Positions 62,563-64,000 of a DNA stretch of 64,000 nt are shown here, one piece after another. The first letter of the stretch is position 1, and the number at the start of each line of letters is the position of its first letter. The position numbers and the translations under genes were made by a program. Under the pieces are notes generated by a model, which was not told where the DNA came from, ran no database searches, and saw nothing but the letters and a program-made list of their open reading frames with translations. The DNA lies in NCBI GenBank assembly GCA_024679955.1, contig JAILCQ010000017.1, positions 32,909-96,908 on the forward strand, read 5' to 3'. This stretch comes from Bacillota bacterium (GTDB lineage: Bacteria; Bacillota; Dehalobacteriia; UBA4068).

Positions 62563-63831
62563 ATGAAGAAAAAGCATTTGCTGTGCCTGGTTTTGGCGGC
62601 GCTGATGCTGCTTTCCCTGGCAGCCTGCAGCGCCAATGATAATGCCGCCGCCGGCGTGCTGGAAAACGGCGGCCTGCAGCTGACCGTTCCCGCCGAATAT
62701 GCCGGTTTGCTGATCGCCGAAGCGCCCGAAGACGTCAACGAAGGCGTGCTCTTCACCGTTGCGGAAAAGGCTTCCGTGGAGGCGGCCCAGGCCCTGGGCC
62801 AGGAGGATATTGGCGCCGGTTGGCTGTTCGATATTGCCCGGGTCAGCGCCGGCGAACTGCATGAGATGCTGTGCAACGACATGTCCGGCCGGGAAGTGAT
62901 GGCCTGCGACGCCGACGGCAACTATTATGTATTCTGCCATCCCACGGATGTGCGGCTGGTGCGGGAGACCGCCGAGGAAATGAACGAAGCCGCAGAACAG
63001 TGGAGCCGGCTCAATGAATGGGCCGATTCCGTACGGGAAAGCTTCGTCAACGAGAACGACGCGCTTACCGCCTACACCCGCGGCAACAGCGATTTGGAAA
63101 TCTATCTCAACCGCATCGCCTATATGCCCGATACCCACTACACCGTCTCCACCCTGGAATACGGCCCCATGGAAGCCAACGGCTTCGACGCCACGGCATA
63201 TGTGGAAAAACTGCTGGACGGCGTGACCTATGAAGACGCCGGTATCAGCGAGACACCGGACGGCGAATATGCGGTGATCGAATTCCCCGAGGACGATATC
63301 CGCTTTGATTTCTTCTTCCTGGAAGGCAAAGAAAACTATATCCGCCAGACCTGGAACAACGGCCAGAATGAAATGCTCTACAAAGCCGCCTTTGCCGACG
63401 GCCAAACCAAAGCCAGCCAGCTGGTGAACGATTGGTATCATGCGCTGGCGGAACAAAACAGCGCCGGCATGGGCTATACCGCCGACGACTTTTTGGGCAA
63501 CTGGGCGGAAAAAATCGCCGGCCGGGGCCAGATCGAGATCACAAAAGGCGAAAACGACGGCGAATACCAGGTGAATATCCACTGGGCCGGCAGCGCCTTT
63601 GAAAGCGCCAACTGGACGATGACGGTCAAAGCCACGGAGAACGGCAACCAGCTGGCCTATGACGACGCTACGATGGTGATCCGCACCTATTCCTCCGAAA
63701 CCGAATACACCGACGAAGTGCGCTACGAAAACGGGACCGGCACGTTTACCCTGAACAGCGCCAATGAGATCATGTGGCAGGACGATGTGGAGCAAGCCGG
63801 CGAAGACGCCGTGTTCATCAGCGTGGACTGA
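62563..63831 (+). CDS. Lipoprotein of unknown function (422 aa)
   Basis: GAAGGAAAAACCAC precedes ATG 62563. Signal peptide with lipobox LAAC (cysteine 22). The mature protein is acidic; the C-terminal third (SAGMGYTADDFLGNWAEKIA, then GRGQIEITKGENDGEYQVNI) looks like a lipocalin-type or META-like beta domain. No family assigned. TATAAT at 62517-62522 may be its -10 box, with a poor -35. Confidence 0.75.
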   Translation: MKKKHLLCLVLAALMLLSLAACSANDNAAAGVLENGGLQLTVPAEYAGLLIAEAPEDVNEGVLFTVAEKASVEAAQALGQEDIGAGWLFDIARVSAGELHEMLCNDMSGREVMACDADGNYYVFCHPTDVRLVRETAEEMNEAAEQWSRLNEWADSVRESFVNENDALTAYTRGNSDLEIYLNRIAYMPDTHYTVSTLEYGPMEANGFDATAYVEKLLDGVTYEDAGISETPDGEYAVIEFPEDDIRFDFFFLEGKENYIRQTWNNGQNEMLYKAAFADGQTKASQLVNDWYHALAEQNSAGMGYTADDFLGNWAEKIAGRGQIEITKGENDGEYQVNIHWAGSAFESANWTMTVKATENGNQLAYDDATMVIRTYSSETEYTDEVRYENGTGTFTLNSANEIMWQDDVEQAGEDAVFISVD

Positions 63832-63860
63832 AAAACCTTTCCCAAACCGGGGGCGGACAC

Positions 63861-64000
63861 TGATATGTACCCTCTTTACTGGACAACCAGTAAGGAGGGT
63901 ATATTATTATGCGTTATAGTTACGAGTACAAGCGGAAATGTATCGAAATGTACAGGGAAGGGAAGTGGCCAGAGACTCCGGAAGGAATAAAGTATCCAGA
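63861..64000 (+). mobile_element. Left end of an IS3-like insertion sequence (runs off the window)
   Basis: TGATATGTACCCTC starts like the terminal repeat of an IS3/IS150-group element. The arms ACCCTCTTTACTGG and CCAGTAAGGAGGGT (one G-U) form a hairpin at 63869-63900, right before the transposase start. Confidence 0.65.
63909..64000 (+). CDS. Transposase (orfA-like), first 30 codons
   Basis: ATG 63909, GGAGGG 9 nt upstream. MRYSYEYKRKCIEMYREGKW followed by PETPEGIKYP matches the N-terminal helix-turn-helix start of a transposase of gut Bacillota IS elements. The rest lies outside the window. Confidence 0.7.
   Translation, partial: MRYSYEYKRKCIEMYREGKWPETPEGIKYP

Overview
The window looks like a moderately GC-rich chromosome of an anaerobic, endospore-forming-type Bacillota (Clostridia-like). 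The signs are a SigH-type sporulation sigma factor, the YqfC/YqfD sporulation pair beside phoH, a 7TM-HD c-di-AMP phosphodiesterase, ybeY, an acyl-CoA dehydratase activase, rubrerythrin, an SLH-domain surface protein and many small lipoproteins. Species cannot be assigned from the sequence alone.

Layout. 1-6.0 kb is on the minus strand: a double-ASKHA activase (open at the window edge), sigH, tsaC, prmC, murJ. 6.2-31.3 kb is mostly a plus-strand housekeeping run: acyltransferase, yqfC-yqfD-phoH-7TM-HD-ybeY-rimI-tsaD, a DnaA-box-rich intergenic region, a soluble histidine kinase, an O-antigen-ligase-like protein, trmO, a ribbon-helix-helix protein of unknown role, clpB, a transglutaminase lipoprotein, lepA, a DUF1538 membrane protein with a tandem P-II protein, recO, glyA, comFC. 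31.5-37.4 kb holds a copper-amine-oxidase-N 'stalk' protein and a FecCD-type ABC importer joined to a MoeA paralogue. 37.6-37.9 kb has tRNA-Thr, tRNA-Tyr and initiator tRNA-fMet.

Directly behind tRNA-fMet lies a 5.2-kb island (about 37.90-43.07 kb). A 12-bp copy of the tRNA 3' end bounds it on the far side. It carries an AbiEi-like protein, an MFS efflux gene and a truncated second MFS gene, each behind a near-identical promoter and an intrinsic terminator placed inside the 5' leader, two small minus-strand mobile-element genes and a SEC-C-like protein. No integrase is left.

43.2-54.5 kb is accessory: YdcF-like, HD alarmone-hydrolase-like, lipoproteins, CDP-alcohol phosphotransferase, PreA-like dihydropyrimidine dehydrogenase, a 929-aa SLH/beta-helix protein, LtrA-like and glyoxalase-like proteins. 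54.7-59.3 kb is a type V-A CRISPR locus: intact cas12a (1232 aa, all nuclease and crRNA-processing residues present), then a cas4 cut off after roughly 55 codons that runs straight into an 8-repeat/7-spacer array. cas1, cas2 and a leader are absent, so the locus looks able to interfere but not to acquire spacers. 59.5-63.8 kb has lipoproteins, rubrerythrin and a secreted tyrosine-phosphatase-like lipoprotein. An IS3-like element begins at 63.86 kb and runs off the window.
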